64,000 nucleotides of DNA from Limnochorda sp. LNt (GCF_035593265.1 NZ_CP141614.1:682001-746000), one strand, 5' to 3'; numbered from the stretch's first letter, positions 7,479-17,021 are shown. The notes: generated from the letters alone by a model not told the origin. Made by a program: numbers and translations.

Positions 7479-8615
7479 GTGACGTGGCGGGTGGACATGC
7501 GAGCCGACACCGTAGGAAGCGAGACGACGTGGGCGGCCCCCATCGAGGTCGATGAGCGAGACGGGACTGCCGCTCGCCCCGAGGGCGTGGCGGCCACGGT
7601 GAGGCTGGAGGGGCTGTGCAAGACCTTCCGCCAGGGAGGGCGGGAGGTCGTCGCGCTACGCGACGTCTCCCTGGAGGTGTGGCCGGGCGAGTCCTTCGGC
7701 ATCATCGGGCTCTCCGGGGCGGGCAAGAGCACCCTGGTGCGCTGCATCAACCTCCTCGAGCGCCCGGACCGGGGGCGCGTCTGGGTCGACGGCGTCGAGC
7801 TGACGGCGCTGGGGACCGGACGCCTGCGGGAGGCCCGGCGGCGCATCGGGATGGTCTTTCAGCACTTCAACCTGCTCCACTCCCGCACCGTCTTCGGCAA
7901 CGTCGCCTTTCCGCTGGAGATCGCGGGGATCCCCCGGGCGCGCATCCGCGCCAGGGTGATGGAGCTCCTGGACCTGGTGGGCTTGGCGGGTCGAGCCCAC
8001 GCCTACCCCTCGCAGCTGAGCGGGGGTCAGCGTCAGCGGGTGGGGATCGCCCGTGCCCTGGCACCGGAGCCCCGGGTGCTGCTGTGCGACGAGCCCACCT
8101 CCGCGCTGGACGCCGAGACCACATCGCAGATCCTGGCGCTGCTGCGGCGCATCAACCGGGAGCTCGGCATCACCATGCTCATCATCACGCACGAGCTCCC
8201 GGTGGTGCAGGCCATCTGCGACCGGGTGGCGGTCATGGCCGACGGGCGGGTCGAGGAGGTGGGAGACACCATCTCGGTACTGACGCGGCCGCGCTCGGCC
8301 GCGGCCCGGCGACTGGTCGGCGCGCCCGCGGCACGGGCGCTGGCCCAGCTGGTCCAGGAGGCCGACGGCACCCCCCAGCCGGCCGGGCGGCTGTTCCGCC
8401 TGGCCTTCCTGGGGCCGGTGGCCGAGCGACCGGTCATCTCCGAGGTGTTGCGGGCCTTCGACGTGACCATCAACATCGTCCACGGCAACGTCGACCGCAT
8501 CGGCCGCACGCCCTTCGGCACCCTGGTGGTGGCCATCGACGGGGAGCCTCGCCAGGTGGAGGCCGCCGTCCAGACCATGCGCTCGTGGGGCGTCGAGGTG
8601 GTGGCGTGGCAATGA
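7479..8615 (+). CDS. metN: D/L-methionine ABC transporter ATP-binding protein
   Basis: 378 residues. An ATPase domain from about residue 40: Walker A GLSGAGKST, signature LSGGQRQRVGIARAL, Walker B VLLCDEPTSALD, and the H-loop ITHE. The C-terminal ~85 residues form the NIL/ACT-like regulatory domain (TINIVHGNVDRIGRTPFGTL) that binds methionine in MetN. The GTG start has only a weak ribosome site; an ATG at 7497 is an alternative. It is preceded by the SAM-I riboswitch and overlaps metI by ATGA. Cytoplasmic face of a methionine importer. Confidence 0.95.
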   Translation: MTWRVDMRADTVGSETTWAAPIEVDERDGTAARPEGVAATVRLEGLCKTFRQGGREVVALRDVSLEVWPGESFGIIGLSGAGKSTLVRCINLLERPDRGRVWVDGVELTALGTGRLREARRRIGMVFQHFNLLHSRTVFGNVAFPLEIAGIPRARIRARVMELLDLVGLAGRAHAYPSQLSGGQRQRVGIARALAPEPRVLLCDEPTSALDAETTSQILALLRRINRELGITMLIITHELPVVQAICDRVAVMADGRVEEVGDTISVLTRPRSAAARRLVGAPAARALAQLVQEADGTPQPAGRLFRLAFLGPVAERPVISEVLRAFDVTINIVHGNVDRIGRTPFGTLVVAIDGEPRQVEAAVQTMRSWGVEVVAWQ

Positions 8616-9253
8616 GCGCGCAGCTGCTGTGGCAGGCGACGCTGGAGACCCTCTACATGACAGGCGTGGCGACCCTGCTGGCGCACCTGGCGGGCATTCC
8701 GATGGGGGTGCTCCTGGTGGTGACGGATCGGGGCCACGTGCTGGAGCACCGGTGGCTTCACGAGGTCCTGGCCGCCGTGGTCAACATCGGCCGCTCCGTG
8801 CCCTTCATCATCCTGCTGGTGGCCATCATCCCCTTCACGCGGTGGGTGGTGGGCACCTCCATCGGGACCAGCGCCGCCATGGTGCCCCTGACCGTGGCGG
8901 CCATCCCGTTCGTGGCGCGCTTGGTGGAGACGGCGCTGCGGGAGGTGGACCCCGGCGTGGTCGAGGCCGCGCTGTCGATGGGCGCCACTCCGTGGCAGAT
9001 CGTGACGCGGGTCCTGCTGCCCGAGGCGCTGCCCTCCCTGGCGCTGGGGGCTGCGATCACCGCTGTCAGCGTGCTGGGGTACTCGGCCATGGCCGGCGCG
9101 GTGGGAGGGGGTGGGCTCGGGGATCTGGCGGTCCGCTACGGCTACCAGCGCTTTCGGACCGACGTCATGCTGCAGACCGTCGTGCTGCTGGTGATCCTCG
9201 TCCAGGCCATCCAGGCCGCGGGCGACGCAGCCGCCCGCCGGCTTCGCCACTAG
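8612..9253 (+). CDS. metI: Methionine ABC transporter permease
   Basis: 213 residues with five to six hydrophobic segments and the permease EAA-type loop (EAALSMGATPWQIVTRVLLP) that contacts MetN. The start overlaps the metN stop (ATGA), so the two are translationally coupled. The length matches MetI from other bacteria. It forms the membrane channel of the MetNIQ importer under SAM riboswitch control. Confidence 0.94.
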   Translation: MSAQLLWQATLETLYMTGVATLLAHLAGIPMGVLLVVTDRGHVLEHRWLHEVLAAVVNIGRSVPFIILLVAIIPFTRWVVGTSIGTSAAMVPLTVAAIPFVARLVETALREVDPGVVEAALSMGATPWQIVTRVLLPEALPSLALGAAITAVSVLGYSAMAGAVGGGGLGDLAVRYGYQRFRTDVMLQTVVLLVILVQAIQAAGDAAARRLRH

Positions 9254-9294
9254 ACTCGAGGAGTCGGTCAAGAAGAGGGGGCATCCTTCGTACC

Positions 9295-10146
9295 ATGTAT
9301 CAGGACAAGCTGGTCTCCGCGGGGCCCGCCCGGCGGTGGGCACTGGGCCTGGGAGCGGTGTTGCTGCTGGCAGTGGGGCTGGGCAGCGTCGTGACCGACG
9401 TGCGGGCCGCCGGGGCGACGGTGGTCCGCGTCGGCGCCACCCCCGTACCTCACGCGGAGGTGCTGGAGTTCATCAAGCCCATGCTGGCGCAGGAGGGCAT
9501 CGAACTGCGCATCATCGAGTTCACCGACTACGTGCGTCCCAATCTGGCCCTGGCCGACGGGGAGCTGGAGGCCAACTACTTCCAGCACATCCCCTACCTG
9601 GAGACCTTCTCCAAGGATCACCGCCTCGATCTGACGTACATCGCCCGTGTGCACATCGAGCCCATGGGCCTCTACTCGCAACGGGTGCGGAACGTGGAGG
9701 ATCTGCGGCAGGGGGCCGTCGTGGCCATCCCCAACGACCCGACCAACGCCGGGCGGGCGCTGCAGCTGCTGCAGCAGGCCGGCCTGGTGGAGCTCGAGCC
9801 CGGCCTGGGCCTGTCGGCCACCGTGCTCGACATCGTGCGCAACCCCAAGGGCCTGGTGATCCGGGAGCTGGAGGCGGCCCAGCTGCCCCGGGTGCTGCGC
9901 GACGTCGACGCGGCGGTCATCAACGGCAACTACGCGCTGGAGGCGGGACTGCGGCCCATCCCCGACGCCATCGTGCTCGAGGACGTCCAGCAGCCCTACG
10001 TGAGCCCGCTGGCCAACGTCCTGGCGGTGCGCACCCGGGACAAGGACGACCCTGTGCTGCAGAAGGTGGCGCAGGCTCTCACCTCCCAGGAGGTGCGCCA
10101 GTTCCTCCTGGAGCGCTACAAGGGGGCTGTCCTGCCGGCCTTCTGA
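9295..10146 (+). CDS. metQ: Methionine-binding protein, apparently not a lipoprotein
   Basis: 283 residues of the NlpA/MetQ family: RVGATPVPHAEVLEFIKP at the mature N-terminus, then DYVRPNLALADGELEANYFQ and the conserved IPNDPTNAGRAL ligand-site block. The N-terminus has a basic start and a hydrophobic stretch (LGLGAVLLLAVGLGSVV) ending near VRAAG, but no cysteine. The usual lipobox of MetQ lipoproteins is therefore absent, and the protein may be released to a periplasm or stay tethered by an uncleaved helix. GAAGAGGGGG precedes the ATG. It is the third gene of the metNIQ operon. Confidence 0.92.
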   Translation: MYQDKLVSAGPARRWALGLGAVLLLAVGLGSVVTDVRAAGATVVRVGATPVPHAEVLEFIKPMLAQEGIELRIIEFTDYVRPNLALADGELEANYFQHIPYLETFSKDHRLDLTYIARVHIEPMGLYSQRVRNVEDLRQGAVVAIPNDPTNAGRALQLLQQAGLVELEPGLGLSATVLDIVRNPKGLVIRELEAAQLPRVLRDVDAAVINGNYALEAGLRPIPDAIVLEDVQQPYVSPLANVLAVRTRDKDDPVLQKVAQALTSQEVRQFLLERYKGAVLPAF

Positions 10147-10192
10147 GCGGATCGGGGCGGTGCCGCGAGGGGGTCGTCAGGGACGTCTGCGC

Positions 10193-11809
10193 GTGAAGCC
10201 GATAGGACGACGTGACCAGGAACGGCAGCAGGGGGCGGCCGACGCGGCCGTCCCCCTGACGCGTCTGCTGGAGGCGGTCCCCAACCTGCTCGGAGTGTCG
10301 TCGGGCCGTGCCGACGAGGACGGGTGGATCCGGGGCCTGACCGCCGACTCGAGGTCGGTGAGGCCCGGTGACTGTTTCGTCGCCATCCGGGGGACGCGCC
10401 TCGACGGTCACGCCTACGTGGACGAGGCCGTCCGCCGGGGGGCGGCCGCCGTCGTGGTAGACAGGCCGGAGGTGTCGCGGCGCCTCGCCAGCCTCGAGCC
10501 CCGCCTGCCCGTCGTCCTGGTGGGCGACAGCCGGCTGGCGCTGGCGTGGATGGCCGCGGCGTGGTACCGACACCCGTCCGATGCGCTCCACGTCGTGGGC
10601 GTGACCGGCACGGTGGGCAAGACGTCCACCGCACTGTATGCCCGGCAGCTGCTGGAGACCGCCGGCATCCCCACGGGCGCCGTGGGGACCCTGGGCATCT
10701 TCACGAGCACGGGATGGCGGCCCTCGGAGCTGACCACCCCCGACCCCATGACGCTGCAGGCAGCCCTGCGGGACATGGCGGACGAGGGGCTGCACGCCGC
10801 CACGCTCGAGGTGTCGTCGCACGCGCTGCTGCAGCACCGCGCCGCCTCGGTGCGGCTGCGCACCGGCGTACTGACGGAGATGGCGCCCCATGAGCACGTC
10901 GACGTCCACCCCACCTTCGAGGCCTACCTGCAGGCCAAGGCGCGGTTGCTGGACCTCCTGGATCCGGAGGCCATCCTCGTCTACCACGCCGGCAACACCC
11001 ACTCGCGGACGCTGGCTGCGCGGTGGCCGGCGCCCCAGCGGATCGGCTACCAGCTGCGGGACGGGAGCGCCGCCCTCGGGGTCGGGCCGTCGGAGGGAGA
11101 GGGCGCCCGCGTCGAGGGACGGATCCGAGGGCTCGACCTGTCGGGGATCGCGCTGGAGCTGCACGTCGCTGTCGACGCGCGGCCGGCGCTGACGATGCCG
11201 GTCCACCTCTCGCTGGTGGGACCCCAGGCCGCGCTGGCGGCCGTGGGAGCAGCGGCGGTCGCGCTGGCGATGGGGGTGCCGCCCGAAGCCCTGCGCCACG
11301 GCCTCGCGGGCCTTCACCCGCTGCGTCGGCGCACGGAGGTGCTGATGCGCGAGCCCTTCGTCGTCATCGATGACACGGCGGCTCACCCGGCGAGCCTCGA
11401 GCGCTTGCTGGGCACGCTGGCCGCTTGCCGGGCTCGGGGCATCGTCTTGCTGATGGGCATCCGGGGAAGCCGGGGTGTCGAGATCAACGCCCGCAACGGG
11501 CAGGTCGTGGCGGCCTGGTCGCACCGATTGCCCATCGAGGCCATCGTCGTCACCGACGCCGAGGAGGCGGTGGGCCCCAGGGATCGGGTCCTCCCCGAGG
11601 AGCGGCGAGCCGTCCTCTCGGCCCTGGCATCGGGCCCCATCCCCCCGCTGCACCTGCCGGGCCTCGAGCAGGCCGTGGCGGCCGCGCTCCACCGGATCCG
11701 GCCGGGCGGCGTGCTGGTCATGACCGGCACCCAGGCGCTGGACGGGGCCGCCTCGCTGCTGTTGCGCCGATTGGGGCGGGAGGACGGGGCGGGCAGGGCG
11801 GAGGTCTAG
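10193..11809 (+). CDS. Divergent MurE-like Mur ligase
   Basis: About 538 residues from a GTG at 10193 (10160 is an alternative). Domain order matches MurE: an N-terminal UDP-binding part (GLTADSRSVRPGDCFVAIRG), an ATP site GVTGTVGKTST, the ELTTPDPMTLQ block, and a C-terminal domain. MurE adds the third residue to UDP-MurNAc-Ala-Glu. The C-terminal DNPR/DDPR-type motif that reads diaminopimelate is not visible, and the usual DYAHTP block is replaced by IDDTAAHPASLE. No mur or division genes are adjacent. It may be a paralogue acting on another substrate, or an unusual MurE; sequence alone does not decide. Confidence 0.75.
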   Translation: MKPIGRRDQERQQGAADAAVPLTRLLEAVPNLLGVSSGRADEDGWIRGLTADSRSVRPGDCFVAIRGTRLDGHAYVDEAVRRGAAAVVVDRPEVSRRLASLEPRLPVVLVGDSRLALAWMAAAWYRHPSDALHVVGVTGTVGKTSTALYARQLLETAGIPTGAVGTLGIFTSTGWRPSELTTPDPMTLQAALRDMADEGLHAATLEVSSHALLQHRAASVRLRTGVLTEMAPHEHVDVHPTFEAYLQAKARLLDLLDPEAILVYHAGNTHSRTLAARWPAPQRIGYQLRDGSAALGVGPSEGEGARVEGRIRGLDLSGIALELHVAVDARPALTMPVHLSLVGPQAALAAVGAAAVALAMGVPPEALRHGLAGLHPLRRRTEVLMREPFVVIDDTAAHPASLERLLGTLAACRARGIVLLMGIRGSRGVEINARNGQVVAAWSHRLPIEAIVVTDAEEAVGPRDRVLPEERRAVLSALASGPIPPLHLPGLEQAVAAALHRIRPGGVLVMTGTQALDGAASLLLRRLGREDGAGRAEV

Positions 11810-11919
11810 TCCAACGCTGCGACCCCCGCAGGATCTTGGCGGTACGTGCGTAATCCCGAGGTAGGCCCCGTGGCCGCCGGGTTGTCCGGCATGCGGCACC
11901 CCATCGGAGCATCGCACGC

Positions 11920-13593
11920 ATGACGACACGTCGGACAGGGACCCCCTTGCACCGTCTGTTGCACGCCCTGTGGAGGGTGGGTGCGGCCCGCGACGTCGGC
12001 GCGACCTGCCGCCAGCTCGCTCGAGAGAGCTCCGCCTTGACCGGGGCCGACGGAGTGGCCGTGTACCTGTGGTCCGGCGATCGCGGCCCCGTGTGCGCAC
12101 ACACCCGGGGGGTATCGGCGTCCTCCGACCGGGCGATGCGCCATTCGATGCGCAAGCTGGTGGCAGGGGTCCGAGGGCGCCTGCCTCGGCCGCGGATCAT
12201 CGCGGACGCCACGGCCCAGCACCGTTGGCCCGATCTGGCCGAGGCCGCAAGACGAGAGGGATGGCGGACCGTCGCCCTCTTTCCGCTCGTCTTCGAGCGC
12301 CGGGTCGCCGGCGTACTGGCGCTTTTCCACCGCGCGGCCCGGTCCTATCGTCCCGCCGAGCGGCAGGCGCTGGAGGCCATCGCCCATCATGCGGCACTGT
12401 CGCTCTCGAGCGCCCAGCTGGTGCAGCAGAGCCGCCAGCGTGCCGACGAGCTGCAGCAGATGTACGACCGGCTGCACGAGGCGTACCGGCACCTGCAGGC
12501 CTTCCACGACGTCGGCGTCGAGCTGGTGGCCAGCCTCGACGTCCACCGGGTGTTGCAGACCGTGGCGCGTTACGCCGCCGAGCTGACAGGCTCCGATGCG
12601 GGCGGGGTCTTCGAGTTCGACCCCGCCGCCGGCACCCTGCGCGTGAGCGCCGGTTACCGGGCCTCGCCGGCCTTCGAGGAGGGGATCCTGCAGGCGCGGG
12701 TCACCCTCGGGCAAGGGGCCATCGGCCAGGCGGCTCTGGACGGCCGCCCGGTGCAGATCCCCGACGTCGAGGCCGAGCCGGACTATCCCTTCCATCCGCT
12801 GGTGCGGGCCGAGGGCTTCCGCGCCATCCTGGCGGTGCCGATGCTGGCGCGGGGGGAGCTGCTGGGAGGGGTCGTGGTGTGGCGGCGCACGCCGGGACCC
12901 TTCCCGCCCGAGCAGGTCCAGCTGCTGGAGGCGCTGGCGCAGCAGTCCGCGGCGGCCATCCGCAACGCGCGGCTCTACGCCGCCCTGGAGAAGGCCTACG
13001 ACGACACGCTGGAGGCATTGACGGCCGCGCTCGACGTGCGCGACCGCGACACCGAGGGGCACTCGCGCCGGGTGGCCGCGCTCGCCCTGGCCATCGGCCG
13101 CGAGCTGGGGCTCCCGCACGAGCAGTTGCAGGCCCTGTACCGGGGCGGGCTGCTGCACGACATCGGCAAGATCGGCATCCCCGACCGCATCCTCCACAAG
13201 CCCGGCCCCCTTGACGAGGAGGAGTGGGCCGTCATGCGCCGCCACCCGAGGCTCGGCTTCAAGGTGCTGGACGGCGTCGAGTTCCTGCTGGCCGGCAGCG
13301 AGGTGGTGCTCTACCACCACGAGCGCTACGACGGCAAGGGCTACCCCATGGGGCTGCGCGGCGACGCGATCCCGCTCGTCGCCCGGGTCTTCGCGGTGGC
13401 CGACGCCTACGACGCCATGACGTCGCCCCGGCCCTACCGGGCCCCCATGGATTCCCGCTCGGCCATCGAGGAGATCGTGCGAAACGCCGGCAGCCAGTTC
13501 GACCCGCAGGTGGTCCGGGCCTTCCTGCGGGTGGTGGGAGCGCCCGGATCCGGCTCCAACGGCGCGCACCCGCTCAGCACGCCGGCGCCGTGA
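11920..13593 (+). CDS. GAF-GAF-HD-GYP cyclic-di-GMP phosphodiesterase
   Basis: 557 residues. Two GAF-like sensor domains (about 10-165 and 195-355, the second with GVFEFDPAAGTLRVSAGY and ILAVPMLARGELLGGVVV) are joined by a short coiled linker. The C-terminal HD-GYP domain (about 365-545) shows LLHDIGKIGIPD, the HHERYDGKGYP block and DAYDAMTS. The HD-GYP metal and GYP residues are intact, so c-di-GMP hydrolysis is expected. It is soluble, with no membrane helix seen. The last 20 nt overlap the convergent gene. The ligands of the GAF domains are unknown. Confidence 0.9.
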   Translation: MTTRRTGTPLHRLLHALWRVGAARDVGATCRQLARESSALTGADGVAVYLWSGDRGPVCAHTRGVSASSDRAMRHSMRKLVAGVRGRLPRPRIIADATAQHRWPDLAEAARREGWRTVALFPLVFERRVAGVLALFHRAARSYRPAERQALEAIAHHAALSLSSAQLVQQSRQRADELQQMYDRLHEAYRHLQAFHDVGVELVASLDVHRVLQTVARYAAELTGSDAGGVFEFDPAAGTLRVSAGYRASPAFEEGILQARVTLGQGAIGQAALDGRPVQIPDVEAEPDYPFHPLVRAEGFRAILAVPMLARGELLGGVVVWRRTPGPFPPEQVQLLEALAQQSAAAIRNARLYAALEKAYDDTLEALTAALDVRDRDTEGHSRRVAALALAIGRELGLPHEQLQALYRGGLLHDIGKIGIPDRILHKPGPLDEEEWAVMRRHPRLGFKVLDGVEFLLAGSEVVLYHHERYDGKGYPMGLRGDAIPLVARVFAVADAYDAMTSPRPYRAPMDSRSAIEEIVRNAGSQFDPQVVRAFLRVVGAPGSGSNGAHPLSTPAP

Positions 13594-14821
13594 AGGGGGT
13601 CATCACCGGCCGGGACGAGGCGGCGCGGTCCAGGAGGGGGGCGAGATCCTCGAGGGCGACAGCCCAACCCCCGCCGCTGTCCTGACCCCCGCCGCGAGGC
13701 GCCAGCCGGAGCTCGAGCGTGTGCCGAAAGCCCGCGTCGGGGTCGGGACCCGCGTAGTAGACGAGGGCCTGCAGGCGAGCACGGATCGGCTCGCCCGGAC
13801 GTGGAGGGCCGGTCGTCTCCACGCGTTCCACGACGACGTAGCGGATCTCCTCCCGCAGGCGGCCCGGAAGCGAGTCGTCGCCACCCGTGCTGGCCAGCGC
13901 CAGCCCCGCCTCGTCGTCCTCGTTGATGGCGGCAACGGCCCACGTGACGAGCTGGTCGGGGGGCAGCCGCGCCATGCGCTCGGCCAGCCGTCCCCCGGCC
14001 TGCCAGACCATCAGCTGGTGCGAGGGATCCACCCGCCGGCTCGCATGCACCCGGCTCTCCAGGAAGTGCAGGCAGAAATGGCCGGGGAAGTCGTTGTCCT
14101 CGACCACCCCGTGGCCGTGGGGCATCCCGTTGATGGAGGCGGCGATGCGACGGCCCGCGACGACCGCCACCACGGGCCGGCGCCGCCAGCTCCACTCTCC
14201 GCCGTACAGGGCGCGCAAGACGGCCGTATCACGCCGGGTCGCAGGCTCCACGTCCGCGTGGAGGTACCCCCCGTAGCGGCGTACCGTCAGGCGCACACCG
14301 GTCCGCAGGTCCTCCACGACGGCCTCACTGTCCCAGAGAAAGAGCGGGTCGACCCCGGTCCATGGCACGAGCTCGCCGAAGAGGCCCGACGCCAGACGTC
14401 GCACGGCCTCGGCCGCGGCTGCCCGCGCCTCGGGGGTACCCTGGAGCCGGGCTCGGCGGGTTGGATCCCAAAGCCCGCCGTCGGTCAGCACCCACAACTC
14501 CCGCCCGGGCTCGGTCCCCGTCTCGACGCGAAGCCGCCACAGCGGCCAGACCGAAGGCGGGCCGTCGGTCGCGACCCTGCTGGCGTCCAGACTCCGAGCG
14601 GCCAGGGGCTCCCAGAGCCGGCGCTCGGTCAACACCAGCCGGCGCCTCCACTCTGTCCAGGGAGCTTCGACGACGACCCGGCCCTCGGCCGGGTCCCGCA
14701 AGGCCCCCCAGGCAGCCCACGCCAAGAGCGAGCTCACCGACGTCAGTGCTGCAGCGGTCGCCACCCATCTCTGCCACCGCCAGGGCGGGACGGGACGCGG
14801 GCGGACGGGCCGGCCCGCCAT
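13574..14821 (-). CDS. Exported protein of unknown function
   Basis: 415 residues with a basic N-terminus and one hydrophobic segment (VATAAALTSVSSLLAWAAWG, about residues 20-40), so secreted or anchored. The central part has blocks that look strongly conserved: RRYGGYLHADVEP, YGGEWSWRRRPVVAVV, SINGMPHGHGVVEDNDFPG and HFCLHFLESRVHASRRVDPS. I recall similar GHG..NDFPGHFCIHF blocks in uncharacterised Firmicutes surface proteins, but this is memory, not a search. The His, Cys and Asp residues in that block could form a metal or catalytic site. It follows the oxidase genes on the same strand. Confidence 0.6.
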   Translation of the reverse strand: MAGRPVRPRPVPPWRWQRWVATAAALTSVSSLLAWAAWGALRDPAEGRVVVEAPWTEWRRRLVLTERRLWEPLAARSLDASRVATDGPPSVWPLWRLRVETGTEPGRELWVLTDGGLWDPTRRARLQGTPEARAAAAEAVRRLASGLFGELVPWTGVDPLFLWDSEAVVEDLRTGVRLTVRRYGGYLHADVEPATRRDTAVLRALYGGEWSWRRRPVVAVVAGRRIAASINGMPHGHGVVEDNDFPGHFCLHFLESRVHASRRVDPSHQLMVWQAGGRLAERMARLPPDQLVTWAVAAINEDDEAGLALASTGGDDSLPGRLREEIRYVVVERVETTGPPRPGEPIRARLQALVYYAGPDPDAGFRHTLELRLAPRGGGQDSGGGWAVALEDLAPLLDRAASSRPVMTPFTAPAC

Positions 14822-14891
14822 CGGTCACTCCCCCTGGTTCCACGGGGGATGTATGGCGCGCGCGGGCCGTCCGATGCTTGGCGCGTCGCCG

Positions 14892-16535
14892 CTACCAGAC
14901 GCGCAGTCCCGGCACCGGGGTGAACCGGGTCAGCAGGTCCACCAGGGTGGGCACGTATCCCAGCGCGGCCAGCCCCACCGCGGCACCCACCCAGAGTCGC
15001 CACCGCTCGAACCAGAAGGGCGCGTGCTCCGGCCCCGACACGGCCTCAGCCTCGGGCACCTCCACCTGGGCCGGCTCCCGGGAGAAGAAGAGGGTGGCCA
15101 CGATCTGCACGAGGTACAGGTAGAGGCTGACGGCCAGGATCACGCCGCCGACGCCCACCAGGACGGAGGGGAGGGCCCAATCGGGGCGCAGCTGGGCGTA
15201 GGTGGCGGCGCCCAGCATGGTCCGCCGGGGGGCGCCCAAGAGACCCAGCCAGTGCATGCCCCGCCCGAAGATGAGCATCCCGATGAACCACGTCCAGGCC
15301 TGTACCAGGGCCGCCTTGGGACTCCAGAGGCGTCGGCCCGTCAGGTAGGGGATGAGCCAGTAGGAGATGCCCATGAACGTGAGGGTGACCCCCGAGCCCA
15401 CCGTCAAGTGGAAGTGGCCGGGCACCCAGGCCGTGTTGTGCACCATCAGGTTGAGGTTGTACGAGGCGTTGATGATGCCGCTGATGCCGCCCAGCGCGAA
15501 GAGGATCATGGCGAACAGCTGGGCGGCCACCGAAGGATCGCGCCACGGCAGCCGGAAGAACCAGTCGAACCAGCCCCGCGCTCCTCGGGCCCGTCCCGCG
15601 TTCTCCAGCGAGGCCAGCAGGGTGAAGGCCGTCATGGCGCTGGGGAAGAAGACGACGAAGGTGAGGGCCGCGTGCACCATCTTCCACCCCTGGGCGATGC
15701 CCGGGTCGGTGAACTGGTGGTGCAGCCCCACCGGGATGGAGAAGGGGATGAACAGGAGCAGCGCCAGCCGAGCCAGCGGGTCGCTGAAGAGCTTGCCGCC
15801 GGCCTGCTTGGGCACCATGCTGTACCATGACACGTAAGCCGGCAGGAGCCAGAAGTAGACGATGGGGTGACCCGTGAACCAGAAGAAGGCCCGCGCCAGC
15901 ACCGGGTCGGTGCCCTCCACGGTGCCCAGCGACATGGGGATCAGCATCAGCAGCGACTCGACCGCCAGCCCGACGCTCGCCAGATCCCACATGACGAAGG
16001 TAACCAGCGCCCCGAAGGCGCCCAGCGGGGTGCGCTCCGTGGGATGCTCACGGCGCCACTGTCGCCAGGTCAGGAAGAGGTTGGCCGAGACCAGCCACGT
16101 ACCCACGACCAGCAAGGTGAGCCCGAAGTAGTACGCCGGGTGGCCCTTGAGGGGTGGGTAGGAGGTGAAGAGCACCGTGGCCTGGTTGGTCAGCATGGCC
16201 CAGCCGGCCATGACGACTCCCACCGTCATCAGGCCCCAGGCGAGCCAGCCCAGGCGCAAGCTGTACAACGGTCGCCTCAGCGTGGCCGAGGTGACGAACG
16301 TCAAGAAGCCGCTGATGAAGAACGTCGTCCAGACCAGGACGTTGAGCACGCCGTGCAGGCTCAGGCCCTGGTAGTAAGAGGCCAGGAATGGCACATAGCG
16401 ATACAGGTCGATCCCCATGTGCTCGAGGGCTTGCAACGGCCCCATGGACGCTCCCAGCGCCAGGGCGCCCACCGCGACGTAGAGGTGCCAGCTCACCAGT
16501 CGGCGTTGGGCGAGGCTCATCGTCACCATGTCCAT
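14892..16535 (-). CDS. cbaA: ba3-type cytochrome c oxidase subunit I
   Basis: 547 residues with about 12-13 helices. Heme-copper ligands are visible: QGLSLHGVLN (heme b His), FTGHPIVYFWLLPAY (CuB His and the cross-linked Tyr), HHQFTD (CuB His pair) and HNTAWVPGHFHLTVG (heme ligands). The Tyr in the HPIVYFWLLPAY block and the overall spacing fit class B (ba3) oxidases, which reduce O2 at low oxygen. The gene lies 4 nt after subunit II, with a small subunit and an SCO-like gene upstream, forming one operon on the minus strand. Confidence 0.93.
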   Translation of the reverse strand: MDMVTMSLAQRRLVSWHLYVAVGALALGASMGPLQALEHMGIDLYRYVPFLASYYQGLSLHGVLNVLVWTTFFISGFLTFVTSATLRRPLYSLRLGWLAWGLMTVGVVMAGWAMLTNQATVLFTSYPPLKGHPAYYFGLTLLVVGTWLVSANLFLTWRQWRREHPTERTPLGAFGALVTFVMWDLASVGLAVESLLMLIPMSLGTVEGTDPVLARAFFWFTGHPIVYFWLLPAYVSWYSMVPKQAGGKLFSDPLARLALLLFIPFSIPVGLHHQFTDPGIAQGWKMVHAALTFVVFFPSAMTAFTLLASLENAGRARGARGWFDWFFRLPWRDPSVAAQLFAMILFALGGISGIINASYNLNLMVHNTAWVPGHFHLTVGSGVTLTFMGISYWLIPYLTGRRLWSPKAALVQAWTWFIGMLIFGRGMHWLGLLGAPRRTMLGAATYAQLRPDWALPSVLVGVGGVILAVSLYLYLVQIVATLFFSREPAQVEVPEAEAVSGPEHAPFWFERWRLWVGAAVGLAALGYVPTLVDLLTRFTPVPGLRVW

Positions 16536-16539
16536 CCCC

Positions 16540-17007
16540 TCACTCGACGATGATGCGGCCGTACATGGTGTGGTGGTTGACGCCGCAGTACTCGTGGCAG
16601 ACGAAGAGATAGGTGTCCGGGCGGGTGAACGTGTGGGTCACCCTGGCGACCTGGCCCGGGATGACCATGGTGTTGACCGGGGTGTCGAGGATGCGAAAGC
16701 CGTGGACGACGTCCCGGCTCGTCAGGGTGAAGGTCACCGTGGAGCCGGCGGGCACCCGGATCTCGTTGGGCGAGTAGGCCCAGATGAAGGCGACGATGGT
16801 CGCCTCGTAGCGTCCGGGCCCCAGCTCCCGCAGACCCGGCCGGTCGAACGGCGGGGTGCTGGCCAGGGCTCGGGGATCGACCTGCCCGTCGATGCCCGGC
16901 ACCTGGATGCCCGCTCCCAGGACGGAGCCCATCACCGCCACGAACAAGACGGCCAGCGTCACCGCCGTCAGGACCATCCACCGCCGCTCGTAACGGTCGA
17001 TCTGCAC
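16540..17007 (-). CDS. cbaB: ba3-type cytochrome c oxidase subunit II (CuA)
   Basis: 155 residues: one N-terminal transmembrane helix (about 12-32) and a C-terminal cupredoxin domain. The CuA site CHEYCGVNHHTM contains both Cys, the Glu, the His and the Met, with the first His in DVVHGFRI. The short length and single helix are typical of ba3 oxidases rather than aa3. It receives electrons from cytochrome c and passes them to subunit I. Confidence 0.93.
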   Translation of the reverse strand: MQIDRYERRWMVLTAVTLAVLFVAVMGSVLGAGIQVPGIDGQVDPRALASTPPFDRPGLRELGPGRYEATIVAFIWAYSPNEIRVPAGSTVTFTLTSRDVVHGFRILDTPVNTMVIPGQVARVTHTFTRPDTYLFVCHEYCGVNHHTMYGRIIVE

Positions 17008-17021
17008 CGGAGCGCCTCCCT

